Assembly: GCA_028023455.1 (NCBI GenBank) | Contig: JAQFVV010012490.1 | Coordinates: 3,224,001-3,288,000 of the forward strand | From: Epiperipatus broadwayi | Taxonomy: Eukaryota > Onychophora > Udeonychophora > Euonychophora > Peripatidae | Direction of reading: 5' to 3' | Length of the DNA stretch: 64,000 nt | Part shown: piece by piece, positions 23,352-35,960 of the stretch | Layout of the letters: every line of letters starts with the position of its first letter | Numbering within the stretch: position 1 is the first letter of the stretch | Notes under the pieces: generated by a model | Database searches by the model: none | What the model was told of the DNA's origin: nothing | The model's input: the letters and a program-made list of their open reading frames with translations, nothing else | Position numbers and translations under genes: made by a program

Positions 23352-24827
23352 CTGATTTTTTAGCTAATACAAGCTGCTTGATGGTGTTGTTTCTATGCAA
23401 AAACAATAAAATATAACGTTACTGGGCCGCGAGCGATTTTTTCTACTACGTCTTTAAATTTTTTTTCCTTTCATTTTTTCTGTTTTTAATTTTTTTTCCT
23501 TACATAAAGACATCTTTACCACTGATATAGTAAACATTTTATTTTTAAAACAAATTTTTATTACATTTTATTTGTATTACCTTTTTTTAAAATAACAACA
23601 AACCAAAAATAACTTTTTCCTAACTTTTGTCTCAGTGATGACAAACTTTTTCTCACACATACATCCCCACTCCACAAATAAAATAACACCAAAACTTTTG
23701 ACTTTTTCAACTTTCATTTTCTTTTTTATAGATTTATATCATAGAATCACAACCTTTTGCTTTGGAAATGTTTTTTTTCTTCCTACTAACAAATTACAAT
23801 AACAAAAACAATACACAAACACATCTTTACTGGTGATATAGTAAAACTTTTATTTTTTAAACCAATTTTTATTACCTTTTATTTGTATTTTTTTTTATTA
23901 ATAAAAACTTGTTCTTTTTTTAAATAGAACAAACCAAAAATAACTTTTGTCTCAGTGATGCAAACTTTTTTTAACCCCATCCCCCCAAATAAACCAAGAC
24001 CAAAACTTTTGACTTTTTCAACTTTTGTTTTCTTTTTTCTTATTGATTTATGTCATAGAATCGCAATCTTTTGTTTTGCAAATCGAATACAGTACTTCTC
24101 TTGCAGGAGTGTGACTGACATTGGAATTGTGAAGTTGTTTTGCAAATGTAGAGTTTCATGGACTCGCCATACTATGGTGTGTCAATTCTTAGTGTGTCAG
24201 ATTGCATGATTTAAGTAGAAATGAAATTACTCTGTTATGGAAATGTCAAAACTTATGGCCACTTGAAATCCAGCCACTCTCAGAAATAATACAGTAGCCA
24301 ACTGTGAATTGTGAGAATTCGCATAAAATGTCACGAAGCACAAAATAGGCTTGTTGTTGGCAATGCCCACAATTTAAAAATCTGCTTGCCACAGTGTACC
24401 ATTTTATATGTCTCATATATTTTCTAGTGAAAAGCTTGGCTGAATCATGTTCATCCCTACCCTTTGCCAATGTTTTGCACATTCCAAGTTGTATAGGGAA
24501 GGGTGAGGATGGTGTGACAATTCTTAGTAAGCCAGACTGTGATTTAAGTAGAAATGAAATTAGTTATGGAGATTTCAAAAGTTGTGGCCACTTGAAGCCC
24601 AATAACCCTCAGACAATATGGTAGCCAACTGTGAATTGTGTGAATTTGCATAGTGTCATGAAGCACAAAACTGGCCATAATATTTCTGTGCAACATCAGC
24701 CAACATGCAATGGCTAATACAACAGAACTGTTGTATTAGCCATAAGTCTGGCTGTGTAAAAGGCGTATTAATGTGGTCTTGGCTAGCAACAATGCCATCA
24801 AGTGGTTTGTATCTGCTAAAAAATCAG
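23352..24827. mobile_element. 1.48-kb non-autonomous TIR DNA transposon
   Basis: The left end ctgattttttagctaatac and the right end (inverse ctgattttttagcagatac) form imperfect terminal inverted repeats of about 48 bp. They are flanked by TA at 23350-23351 and 24828-24829, as expected for Tc1/mariner-type target duplication. The insertion sits in the gypsy 5' LTR; the 3' LTR is unoccupied at the matching place near 31410. The interior holds two tandem-duplicated stretches and no transposase-length ORF. CpGs near 23418-23453 are unusual for the region. Confidence 0.7.
23509..24080. repeat. Tandem duplication inside the TIR transposon
   Basis: Two adjacent copies of a unit of about 310 bp share acatcttta, gatatagtaaa, aaccaaaaataac, ttttgtctcagtgatg and caaaacttttgactttttc in the same order (23509-23770 and 23820-24080). 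Further right, 24165-24350 and 24510-24680 form a second duplicated pair (tagccaactgtgaattgtg). Confidence 0.65.
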
Positions 24828-24907
24828 TATCATTTATACCCTGTACCCTTATGAAGTAATTTATTTTGAATGTACATTGTTATGCTGAACAAAGTAGAAG
24901 CTGATAT

Positions 24908-26129
24908 ATATTAAGTAGTATGTGTGCACGTATATATAAAGTTGAAAGAAAAAGTAAAAATAAGCACAAACAAAAAATTTTGTAGATATTTTCTATATTA
25001 CATTGGAATAACAGTTAAAGATTAAATAATTTTGAATTTAAATTTCTTTTATTATAAATTAAACATTTATAAATGTTTAATTAATATTTTATTAATTCTG
25101 ATTTTGAAATTAAAACAAGTATGTTTTTATGTTACAATAGATGTACTGGTAATTATAAAATTTTACTATTTTGATTAAATTAAATTTCTTAAATTAAAGC
25201 TTGTATAACATATTTTGATAAAAATCCTACAAAATTGTTTTTGAACGGATTAAGGTGAATTGAAAGGAGTCATTCACTTTTTTTCAATCAAGATAAAGAA
25301 AAATTACTTTTAATTACCATTTTTTAAAAATTCCACTCTGAATATAAAAAGGTTGAAAAAAGTTTTACAAATTGAGGTTTATACTAGTGGAGTTACTATG
25401 AAGATATAACTGAAGGCAAGACAGTGTAAGTCAGCTACTGCTAATGTTACAATGATAGTGTGGATTCACATGGAAAGGACCTATTTTTCTGTGCTCCCAA
25501 TAGCTTATATTGTTTACTAAGAGGTATGACTGAAGTCTACCAAATTCTAGAATAAAGAATGCAGATTGAATGTCAAGTTATTTGGGTCATACCTTTCCCA
25601 AATACGGCAGTAAGTCAGATTACTATTTTAGATGGGATTAGCCTAGCAAGAGTTCATTAGCTTACTGAAAAATTAGTTTATATGTATATCATTTTATCTA
25701 TATGCAGAGCACAGATAAAGGTAGTCATATATTTGTAAAATACAGCGGGTGAATAGAATATACTATGTATATTGAGAATGACCTTTTAAATAATTTCTTG
25801 AAAATGACTGTTAAATTTTTTTAAAAATTAATAAATTTTAAAAGTAAATAACTTTTGTTAAGTAAAAATAAAACAAGGAAAGAAAAATAAATAACATTTA
25901 TGTCTAGAAGATTATTGTTTCTATTACTGTTCATAAAAAAGAGGAAAACTCTGAGGATCTTTTTTTAAAATATTGAAAATGAGGCCACAAGCACCTCAAA
26001 TTTAAATAAAACTTTTTTTTTTATTGATAATGATTTTATTTTGAAATTTATAAAAAAACTCCAAAAAATCTTTCTAGATTAGAGAAATTGTTAGAAATCA
26101 GTTGGAAAGTATAAGCCTACAGGAGGTAA
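24908..26129 (+). other. Gypsy leader / 5' part of decayed gag
   Basis: Internal sequence between the 5' LTR and the first recognisable gag residues. The primer binding site is not recognisable at the expected place. No ORF survives. Confidence 0.4.
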
Positions 26130-29100
26130 AGCATTGCCACAGCTAGTAATAATCTATATGCTGCTGCCAAAGATTGTCAGCAATTCCTGTTTGTGAAGCT
26201 ACAAACCTATAGGGATTATAAATATTTAATTTTGTCAAGCTTTTGGGGAGAGGATTGACAAGATAACATTATCAGGTCACTCACTCATGAAAAGTATAGC
26301 ATGCATAAAGGTAGCTACACTCAGTTCTTTAGAGGGCAGGTGATCATATTAAAAAACAGCTTTTTTGTCTGAGCACCATATAGTCTGGATTCTTAGGCAT
26401 AATCTTTTAAAACACGTTGAACAAATTATAATAGCAGCAGATACAACTCCTGGATGCACTGGAGACAAGTGAGCAGTCTTGACAACAAACCAAAAGTGAT
26501 TAGAAAATCCCATTAACCTTTGAATAATTTAAATGTGTCTGTAATGCAATTGCAGCTTAGCAGGAAACTTATTCAAAAGAGAATTAATGGCAACAGGTTA
26601 GCTCCATATGCTAAGAATGGTTCTCATAAAAACTGACCTAGAATTAAAGACAATGACTTTAAACAGCCTCCACCAGTAGTATACAAACAATATCTAAAGC
26701 AACTGGTAAAAGTAAAACAATTTCTGGTGCATTAAATTAATTAAACCTTGAAAAAAATTCCTCACTGCAGGTTCTAATGATACAATAATGAGAAACAATG
26801 TGATGTGGTTAATGAATGCCATTGATTTGGATATTGACTATTTAGAGCCACATAGAGTAACTAAGCCATCTATCTTGTACAAATGCCTGCTTATCAAAGT
26901 GCTTGTTGTAGGGATTGTAAATGCTTTCTTAGACTCAGTAAATCAAGCATCAATATTGTTTGAATATACCTATATTGAAATAAGTAGTGTGAATCAGACA
27001 ATTCCTTCTCTGCCAATAAAAACTATACATGTAACACTGGCTAATGGAAAAAGGATGATACTATCAAATAACAAAGTCTTCATTACCTTAAAAATATGGG
27101 CATGTCTTTCTAATAATGCCTGGTTTAATTCATAAAGCCATAATTGGACCTGACTTCATGAACAATTATTTTGTTGATTATAAAAATAAAATATTTAAGT
27201 GTCAAAAGAAAAATTTGTTCTTTTATAGTTAATTCAGATTATCAGTCAAGTCAATTAATATATATACAGAAGACAATAATTGATGTAAATATAAAATATA
27301 AGCTACATAGTTCATATATAATAAATTCTGAAATATTATGAACAATTCTATCAATTGTTGTTCTTGTATAGGAGTATTTTCTCCAAGGTATCAGGCATAT
27401 TAAAAGGATACATATATAGAATTAAATTGAAAAGTAATAGATAGATAAGATGTGGCATTAGCACATTATTATGAAAAGCCCTTCATCCTATGTAAATCCT
27501 TTGGTAATTGTAAGAAAAAAGATGGAACTATAAGGGTTTGCCTAGATGCCCATATGCTAAATAAACTTATTATTTCTGAGCATGACATACCCTCTCTAGT
27601 ACATGAGTTACTAATTAAGTTTAAAGACAGGAGTATATTTCCTACATTTGATCTGACAGTCAGCTAGTGACAAATACCACTTCATGATAATGATCAAAAA
27701 TATTTAGCATTCCATTACCAGGGCCAATCTTATGTATTTGAAAAAATATGCCTTTTGTTTTATTAAATAGTGGTGCTGGTGTGATCAGATATCTAAATAT
27801 GGTCTTTCATAACAATTAAGTTATTTTAATAATATATGTGGATGACATTATCACTGCTTCTAAGAATCTTGCTGATCATTTAGAGCATCTTAGTTTGTTT
27901 CTATATGAGTACTCAGTTAACAATATTAAATAAATTTGGAGAAGTGCACTATAGCTGCAAAAATATTACTTTCCTTGGTCATTTGATCAATGAAAAAGAG
28001 ATGAAATCCTATCCTGAAAAGATTGCAGCTATCCAAAGATTTACTGTGCCTAAAACACAGAAACAGCTCAGATCATGCTTGGGATTATGTAATTATTACT
28101 GCAAGTTTTACCAAAAATTTTGCTTTTGATAGTTAATTTGATTGTTTTGCTTAAAAAATCTGAAAGATGGAAGTGAATCCTAGAGCATACTTTAGAATTT
28201 TTTTTAAAAAAACTACATTTTTAAATAAAATCATGTTAGCATATCCTGATTTTAGCAAAAAGTTTTTCCTTCAGACTGACAGAAGTGGATTTAGTTTTAG
28301 GGTAGTTTTATATCAGATGAGTGATAACAATGAGCATAGAGTATTATATTTTCTAAGCAGACCATTAAAGGGTGCTGAATTGAACTATACCATGACAGAA
28401 AAAGCTTTAGCTGTAGTTTTATTTCAAAAATTAAAGTAGTTTTTGTTAGGATCTGAGGTTGTAGTTTTGACTGACAACTGCGGTTTGAAAGTTTTAAATA
28501 GGGGATATTTCAATAATGAGAGATTGGTTAGGTGGATCCTCAGCAATTTAGTTATAGTATTTTGTATTGTGAGGATAGGAATAATGTAGTAGCAGATGTA
28601 CTTAGCAGATATCCAGTAGTACAGAGAATATTGCAATTAATAATTTAAATGTTATTAGAGGAATATATTATTAATAATTATAAGAAATTAACTTTAATTC
28701 AATCTCAAGTTGCATGCATAAAGAAAATAACAAATGTTTCATCAAATCCTGCTAAGTTAGATTGTAAGAGTAGTTATGTTATTTGAGTTAGGAATAATAA
28801 GTTATGTCAGTGTATTTTAATGAGTAAGTTAATCAGGGTTGATGGTAGTTCATGGAGGATAGTTGTTCCACTTTATTTAATAATGATTTATTATACACAT
28901 TGTCAATATGGACACTATGATGTGCAGAAAATAATTATATTTTTAGGCAATATTTTTTACTGGCCTTTTAAAAATATTAGATACAATAGCAGTTGAAACA
29001 GATATGAAATTTGTTTAAAACAAAATATAGTAGCGAATCGTATGCAGGGATACTTCAGCCCATACTTGCAAATAGGATTAATAGATTACTGACAATAGAT

Positions 29101-29660
29101 TTTTATGGGACTCTTCTACCTTCAATTGTCAAAAATTTAAACTTATGATGTTTTTTTACAAAATATGTTTTTGCCTGCCCAGTTCCCAAGAGTGGTTCCA
29201 AAAATATGATTAAGTGCCTCACAAACCTACAATTCTCTTTGGTAGGCAAGCTAATCTCCATTTTGACTAATCATGCTACCACATTTATATCTGGCACATT
29301 GAAAGTGGATTTAGGAATCCTCAATCAAATTCATGTTAGCAGATAATGTGAAAATTAGAGATTTTTTAGGGTCTACATTGAACAAAATCACAGGCAATGG
29401 GTCAATTAGCTATCTGAAATCATTAATTATATCAATATTATTGTTAATGAATTTACTTAAATTTCCCTGATTTGGTTACATTTTGGGAGATCAGAGTCAT
29501 TGCTTATAAAGACTTCCTTAGCTATTATCACTGAAGGCATTGATAGTGAGATAGATCAGAAAAAAGCTAGGGTTAATTTTAAAAAGATGGGCAAAAACAT
29601 ATTCATTAATCCAAATCTGGGCCACATCAATTTAAAGTCCATGACTATATCTTAGTTCAG
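26130..29660 (+). pseudogene. Decayed gypsy gag-pro-pol
   Basis: Domains follow in order on the plus strand, and many residues match the better preserved element at 53327-57223. Gag: NNLYAAAKDCQQFL (26145), YRDYKYLILSSFWGED (26210), SYTQFFRGQVIILK (26310). Protease: VNAFLDSVNQASILFE (26922), where the active-site Gly of DSG is Val. RT: KKKDGTIRVCLDAHMLNKL (27518) and YVDD followed by ITAS (27835). RT thumb/RNase H: FLGHLINEKEMK (27971), FLQTDRSGF (28267), VLTDN (28466), VVADVLSRYP (28586). Integrase: zinc-binding THCQYGHYD (28897), DFYGTLLPS (29098), NPQSNSC near 29320. Multiple stops and frameshifts make it non-functional. Confidence 0.82.
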
Positions 29661-30006
29661 ACTCATGAGCAATCCTTAAAAACACATTTCTAAAAAATTT
29701 CTTAATTTAAATGATGAGTAATATCAAATCATTAGTCAGTTGAGAGAAAATTTGCTCATGCTCTCCACATCTGATGAAATGAGAGGTACCTATAACACAG
29801 CCTAAAACCTGTTTTCAAAGGAGATTGATAGTTGTTTTTAAAAATATCAAATAAAATGCTATTTTAAATGTATGAATTGGAATTAATATTACTAGGCAGA
29901 GTAATGATAATACAAACAATTTTTCCAAAGTGTTGCTAAAAATCTGTTATATTATGATGATTAAAAGTCTATAATGTATAATTTTTCCCCTCAAGTTTAA
30001 GTGAAT

Positions 30007-31468
30007 TGTAACCTTTAGTTTTCACTTGAAGCTAAATGTTGTTGAGCTTTATATTAGCCTAATATTTAAAAAAAAAATTTTTTTTTTTCAAGCTTAATTC
30101 CTATAATATTTAAACTTTATCACTACTTAATAATTCTGTTTTGTTATTTGACAAACCAATTTATCAAAATTTTGTAACATTTATAACTACAAAGATAGCA
30201 TATTTATAATCTTTTAATCCCATAAATATATCTTTTTAACTTTAAATGCTTAGTTTTAAGAATATTATTAATTTAAATTGTTAAATTAATTGTGGATAAG
30301 GTTAAAACTGACTTAATTTAATTATAAATGTCTTAAAGATTCAATATTAATGTAAAACTTGAAAGTCAAATTCAAACCCTTAAGGCCATGTTGCTAATTT
30401 GTTTAAATTAAATACTAAAATGTCTTATTTAATCTTGATTATAGCATACAAATAATTAAATAGTTTCAAATTTAATTAAAGAAGTAATAGTAAAGCTAAT
30501 AATTTAAAAAATAAAGAATGGTATGAGTGTGTATTAATTTCTTTTAAAACTTCCTTGTTAAATTTAAAATTAAATCCATTCTTAAATATCTTTATTTTAA
30601 AAAAGATATAAATTTAAATTGTTTTTCTCAAAAATCTCCTTGCTTTTGGAGTTTGTTTCTTTTTTTTTTTTTTAAATGAATAACTTTCAATTCCTGATAT
30701 TAAAACCTGTGTTATAATAAAAAAATATCTTATATAAAACTGCACATACTTCAATAAGAAAAACATTTAATTTATTCAACTTATATTATTTGGACACATA
30801 TTTATTTGTTATTATAGACATTTGTTATTATTTGTAGTAATGGTATAATAATTTCACTTTCTACAATATATTTGTTATGTTTATTTCACATTAGAGTAAA
30901 GGAATAGTTTTCTTCACTTTATTGAAATTAAAATAAATGCCTTTTATTGTTTTTATGAAACATATTTTCCAATTATAATATTCATAAAATATTAACTGAA
31001 CAATATAAATATTCTCAAATTATTATCCTTAATCAAGTTTATTATAAATTATCCTGTGCTTATTATAAGTCTGCTCTCTCTCTCATCATTATTATTAAAA
31101 AAATGTGTGTACCATAAAATATACTTCAAAAAAGAATTGCTCCTCCTGTTTATCATCAATAAAAAGTGCTGTCAAAGAATGGAAAATTCAAATGACATTA
31201 TATTGCTTTTAACTATGGAATATTTACATCTAAGAAAATGGTCATACATAATTGGTAAAAGGGTTTAGTTTAATTTTTTTTTTAATATTCATGTTTCTTG
31301 CTTAAAATGCTATTATTTTATATGCAATTTTATTTGGTATTGGTAAATTATGTTGTCAAAGGCCTCAGAATATTATCATTTGATAATACACTGTTTCAAA
31401 TATATTATGTGTGCCTTATGAAGTTATTTATTTTGAATGTATATGCTGAACAAAGTAGAAGCTGATCA
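30007..31468 (+). repeat. Gypsy 3' LTR
   Basis: It begins TGTAACC at 30007, aligns with the left LTR and ends near ctgatca at 31468 (TG...CA). It contains neither of the insertions found in the left copy, so both entered after the gypsy element had integrated. The tract just upstream (atttttcccctcaagtttaa) sits where the polypurine tract should be but is decayed. Confidence 0.75.
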
Positions 31469-34357
31469 GTATATTTTATTGCTTATTTTATGTCTAATTT
31501 TAGTAAGTTATATTCAGCATTATTTGTTTATTGGTTTTATATATCAGTTAGTTGTTGTATTTATGTAAGAGATAGTAGTGTTACTCTCTTTCTTGATTTA
31601 AGAATATTATCTTACCAGTATATTTTAATAGATTGTAGGATTATTCTCTCTCTAGATATTTTCCACTGAATTATACTGCTCTTTATTGTACATTTAAGCA
31701 TGTAATGCTTTAATTAAGATGAATCCTATTTATTATTATTGTTCCCTGATGGTTCATTCTCATTTATATGACTAAAGATTAAGTCCTAGTTTATTTACTG
31801 TTCTCAAATGTAGGTGTCTTCCTTTTGAGTTTATGCAATCACTTTTACTTTACTATTACTTAATCATCTGATATGGTGATTTCATTTATAGTATATTTTG
31901 TATAAATCCATGTGGTGTTTTTCCATGACTTTATCCTGGCAATTAATGTTTTTCATAGGCATTGAGGAACACCACCCTTAGCTGTAATTGAACTCATAGT
32001 ATACCTGAGTATAGCTTATTTTGTTTGATGTGTAGATCCTATAGTTGTGCTTTTCCAGCACATCAAGATGTAAATCCAATAAATATTTAATATTTTAAAT
32101 TTGTATATGGCATTAATAAACAATATACATCTTCTTCAGCATTCATCTCATCACTGGATTGATAAGTTTATAATTTATAAAATGTGTTAAATATATTCCC
32201 AAGGGACACTACAATAGTGAGACCATCAAGTATAATAAGTGCGAGAACTTATTCAAAACATCAAAATTATAAAGTTTCATTAACCACTCATATTATTTAT
32301 TTATTTTTTCTTTTGTATAAGATTGTAAACTGCAATTTTCTGACATTTCAAATTTTTGTTTAATGTATCTGAAGAAATTTTTGTTTATCGTTAATTGTAT
32401 GCATTGAGAATAGATGAACATTAAAATATGATATGAGTCACTTTGTTAGAATTGCATTTAAGATGTTATGAAAATATCTAAGAAAATGATAATTTTATTT
32501 AATTGAATAATTATAATTATTTATTCATTATTCAAGATCACTTTAGTCAGTTTTGTTTATTGATGAAAGATCACTGCATTTGTTTTGAGATTACTTTGTT
32601 CTATTTATAAAATTATTTTATATATTCATCATAAATTTAAATAATAGAATTACTTTGTTCAAATTCAGAAAATATTTAAAGTAAGTTTATTAGTATGGTA
32701 TATTAAGTGGCCAAAAAATCTCTTATTCACTCATTATATCTGAATGCCTTCCTAGTAAATTATTTTATTCTAAATTAAGAGTTTATCATGTTTATTGTAA
32801 ATTTTATTATTATTATTGTAATTTTGGGAGACATTATCTTAGCGGTGAGAATGACTCAGTTTGTTCCTAGAATCTCATTTTTTGCTTAATAATGCTCAAT
32901 ACTTAGAAGAGAAGAATAGATTTTACTATTATTAAATATTAGTCTTATAAATCCTGAGATACCCACTTATTTTTATGTACAAGATTATTGAAGTTATTAT
33001 TTGGCTTAAGAAGAAATTAATGTGACAAGGATATAAGAATATCTGTTTCTATTTTATAAAATAATTCAATAATAAATCTGACCAAGACTATAAGTTGCCT
33101 ATTATAATTATAAGATGTATAGTGAAGAGAAGAATTTTAAATAACATAAGCCTTTAATAACATATGCTTTTGGTATTAGGAGCCATTATATTTTATAAAA
33201 GAGAGTATGAGAGTCTCTTCCTCTTAAATTATTAGTCAATACTTTAAAACTTATGTTTTAAGAGAAAATTGAAGAAGAATATAGAGCTATATGAACTATA
33301 TAAGGTATCTCTAATTGATAATCTAATAGACTGAGATAGTTTGTTTATTCAAAAGATAATACAAATTCAAAGAAAATATTTAAATTGTAAATGAAAAAAA
33401 TAAAAGTACGAGCGCAATCAAGATGAAATATAATCAACATTAAGAAGGATTTGAAATATATAACCAAGAATCTTTATAGTATTAAAGTGCTCAATAACTT
33501 AAAGTCCTATATCCAAATAGACCCACAATTCATCTAGTATATCTGCATTAACAGCAGTAATCAACTTTTCATCACTCTATCCTTGAGTTAATGCCAGCTT
33601 AAGAATTTTCATTGACCTGTTTGAAATTTATAATCTGCAAAATACATTTTTAATATAATTATTATCTAACATATAGTTAACAAAATATATAATTATACAT
33701 ACATAACAAATGTACACTTTTGTTTTTATCACTATATACCAAAAATCAATTTTAAATTAAGCACACAATAATATGTATAGTATCTACAATTAAAAAAATT
33801 GAAATAATCAATTGCAAATGAAACAAAAATAAATTATTAAATTTAATTTTAGAACAATTTTATTGTTGAATTGTTTTATTACTTCTGAAATATCCATAGT
33901 TTATATCATGCCATTTTCAATACCAAGAATATTTGATTGCATCAAATTTTCTTAGGAAATCAATGATTGTAAATATTTTCCATTAATTTTAATTTAATGA
34001 AGCTTTCTTGATTAATATCTATAAACAGGTGTTTTAAGAGTTTTTAATTAAAGCAATTCATATATTGGAATATAGAACTATAGATGTCTTCTTTTTATAA
34101 AATTTATAAGATTTAGTGGCACTGATTTATCTATGTGTTTGAAAAATATATGAATATTTATAAGTTCATTACATAAAATTGCATCATTTATATTTTAATT
34201 TGTATCTGTAATTAAAAGCAATAGAAGATCAGAGCAGTGTTTCACTTCAAAATCAATTTCAAATTATTTTTTGGACAATCAGATGATTTCATCTCCACCC
34301 TCATAATGAAAATATTTTTTGACATATCTTATTCTTAACATAATAGTAACTTTCTCT
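31469..34357. other. AT-rich DNA, nothing recognised
   Basis: AT-rich sequence without supported features. A minus-strand open stretch at 33530-33610 preceded by a TTTTGCAG-like acceptor was considered, but it has no recognisable product. Confidence 0.45.
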
Positions 34358-34871
34358 ATACAATATTGTCACCTAGTGTATGCCATAGTAATCAATGGAT
34401 GCTAGAAATTTAGGGCATCAAAGTCCCTATCTAGTGCTTACTCATCCAATATTCTCAGATTAGTTTCTAGCTTGTTAGTGAAGAGCCTTGGATCTGAGAG
34501 AATTGCACCTGGATATTTAAATCTAGTGCATCCCTCCAACAGCCACATTTTACCTTTTAAAATTAAAAAGAAAGTTATGAGTCCAAACTGAAAACACAAT
34601 AATGTTTTCAATCAAATTACTTAGTCATACAAATTTTAACCCTGTTCAATATCTATATATTTTGGTGACTTTGATTTTTTAATAACCATAGTCACCAACA
34701 TCCTTTAGCTAGAACTGGTATTAAACCACTGTAACATCATATAATCACCATTTCTTATGCTTACACAATCTGTTAACACAGTAGCAATTTTCTCCATATA
34801 ATATTGTTACCTAGTCAAGCTACAGTAATCAACGGATGCTAGAAGGTTAGAAATGATGATCATGTGATATT
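34358..34871. repeat. Foldback/MITE family, second long copy
   Basis: It has the same order as the copy at 21893-22591. The left arm (tttctctatacaatattgtc ... ccctccaacagccacatttt) is followed by the shared middle (gagtccaaactgaaaacaca ... ttaataaccatagtcacca). A right unit then begins acatcatataatcaccattt at 34729 and ends tgatgatcatgtgat near 34868. The right unit is shortened to about 143 bp by an internal deletion. Sharing the unique middle shows that this composite arrangement is itself a propagating unit. Confidence 0.72.
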
Positions 34872-34899
34872 ATAATTGTTTAATGTCTTATTCTTTTTA

Positions 34900-35960
34900 T
34901 ATTTTCAAATTCAGGTTGCTTAGAATTTGACCAAGAGTTTTAGCAATTTCAATGACAATTGTCAATCTAATTCATATTTGTTTAAAACTTCAATATTTTT
35001 TTTATCAATTGTATTGATTTGAAAATATCAGATTTATTGTCTTGCAGAGATTTACTGATAACATTTACTAGGAAATGTATTTTATACTAAATAATTATTA
35101 AAAAAAGTTAAAACTTTCAAATGAGTACATAAAATAAATGCTTCATAGGCAATTCCGCATTGTGCATTGTTTCTTCTTCACTAAGAGTGGCAAGAACATC
35201 AAGAATTTCACCTGTTTAAAATTTAGCAGCCTTTATACTATGGATTTTGGCCTTCACAGTCTTTTTAAAATAAAAGATTGCAATTTATCAATTAAAATTA
35301 GTCATCAGTGCATGTAAATAGCAAATAAAAAATATAATTTTTCTATTATATTAAATAAAGTGGCAGATTTCAAATATGATTTAACCACACCATACAAAAG
35401 TAAATTTAGATTATGACATCTACAAGTCATATAAAAGCTATTGGATTTTGATTTAAAATTTTTACTTGCAATCAGCTCTTTTTGTCCTTCATACTTGTAC
35501 TATTATCACAACCATACTCATGATCAATATTTTAAATGAAGCTTATTTTCTTCTAAGAATTTCAATATTATGTCTGAATAAAATTTTATCAGTAAAAGCA
35601 GTTAATAAAAATCTCCAAAGCTATTCACTGGTTTCAAATTCAGTAATGCCAATTTTTAAATTAACAATTACTGACAACTGTACAATATTAATAATATCTG
35701 ATGCACAGTTAGTTATAATTGAAAAATATATTGCTCCTTGTATGATTTGATAATATGAGAATTAATCTCTTGGAGTATTAATTATTTTACTTGGCTTTAT
35801 TTTTTCCATACTAATGAATAGATGGTTTATTTTCTAAAATACAAAAGATGAGATATTGCTTTATTGGATTAAAAGTAGATTTAAATAATTACCATTATTT
35901 CGTGTATAAAATTTATCAGAATTACTGCAAAATGCCATGTTAATATGCACAATAATGTTC
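34900..35960 (-). pseudogene. hAT transposase pseudogene (ZMYM1/TTF-type)
   Basis: Minus-strand fragments, in order from 35950 down: MAFCSNSDKFYTRNNGNYLN, a region matching the DSxxDxSHxEQ segment (DIINIVQLSVIV near 35690), CDNSTSMKDKK near 35500, CRCHNLNLLLYGVVKSYLKS near 35410, then EILDVLATLSEEETMHNAEL near 35180. Known: this succession (R-GNFL, SYDNASNM-GK, CxCHxLNL, then a K-V--LL helix region) is typical of hAT transposases of the zf-TTF/ZMYM1-like group. There are many stops and no intact frame. The N-terminal zinc finger and the terminal inverted repeats were not found. Confidence 0.75.

Larger units (their letters stand above)
21227..24907 (+). repeat. Gypsy 5' LTR, interrupted by two DNA elements
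   Basis: It aligns along its length with 30007-31468. The alignment is broken by the foldback at 21893-22591 and the TIR transposon at 23352-24827, neither of which is in the right LTR. After the second insertion it resumes with cttatgaagtaatttatttt and ends near ctgata at 24907. Confidence 0.75.
21227..31468 (+). mobile_element. Complete but decayed Ty3/gypsy element with nested insertions
   Basis: Two related flanks (21227-24907 and 30007-31468) bracket gag-pol remnants at 26130-29660 in plus orientation. Shared words run in the same order, from acctttag and gaagctaaatgttg at the start to gctgaacaaagtagaagctg at the end. The right copy starts TGTAACC just after a pyrimidine/purine-biased tract; the left starts TATAACC. 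Without its two nested insertions the left flank is about 1.49 kb, matching the 1.46-kb right flank. The flanks are therefore the element's LTRs. Target site duplications cannot be fixed, because the left flank is a TA microsatellite. Confidence 0.8.

Noticed and set aside
21227-31468. Interpreting the similarity between about 21.2-24.9 kb and 30.0-31.5 kb as a segmental duplication
   Set aside because: The copies flank gag-pol in the same orientation and one begins TGTAAC, so an LTR pair is the simpler explanation.
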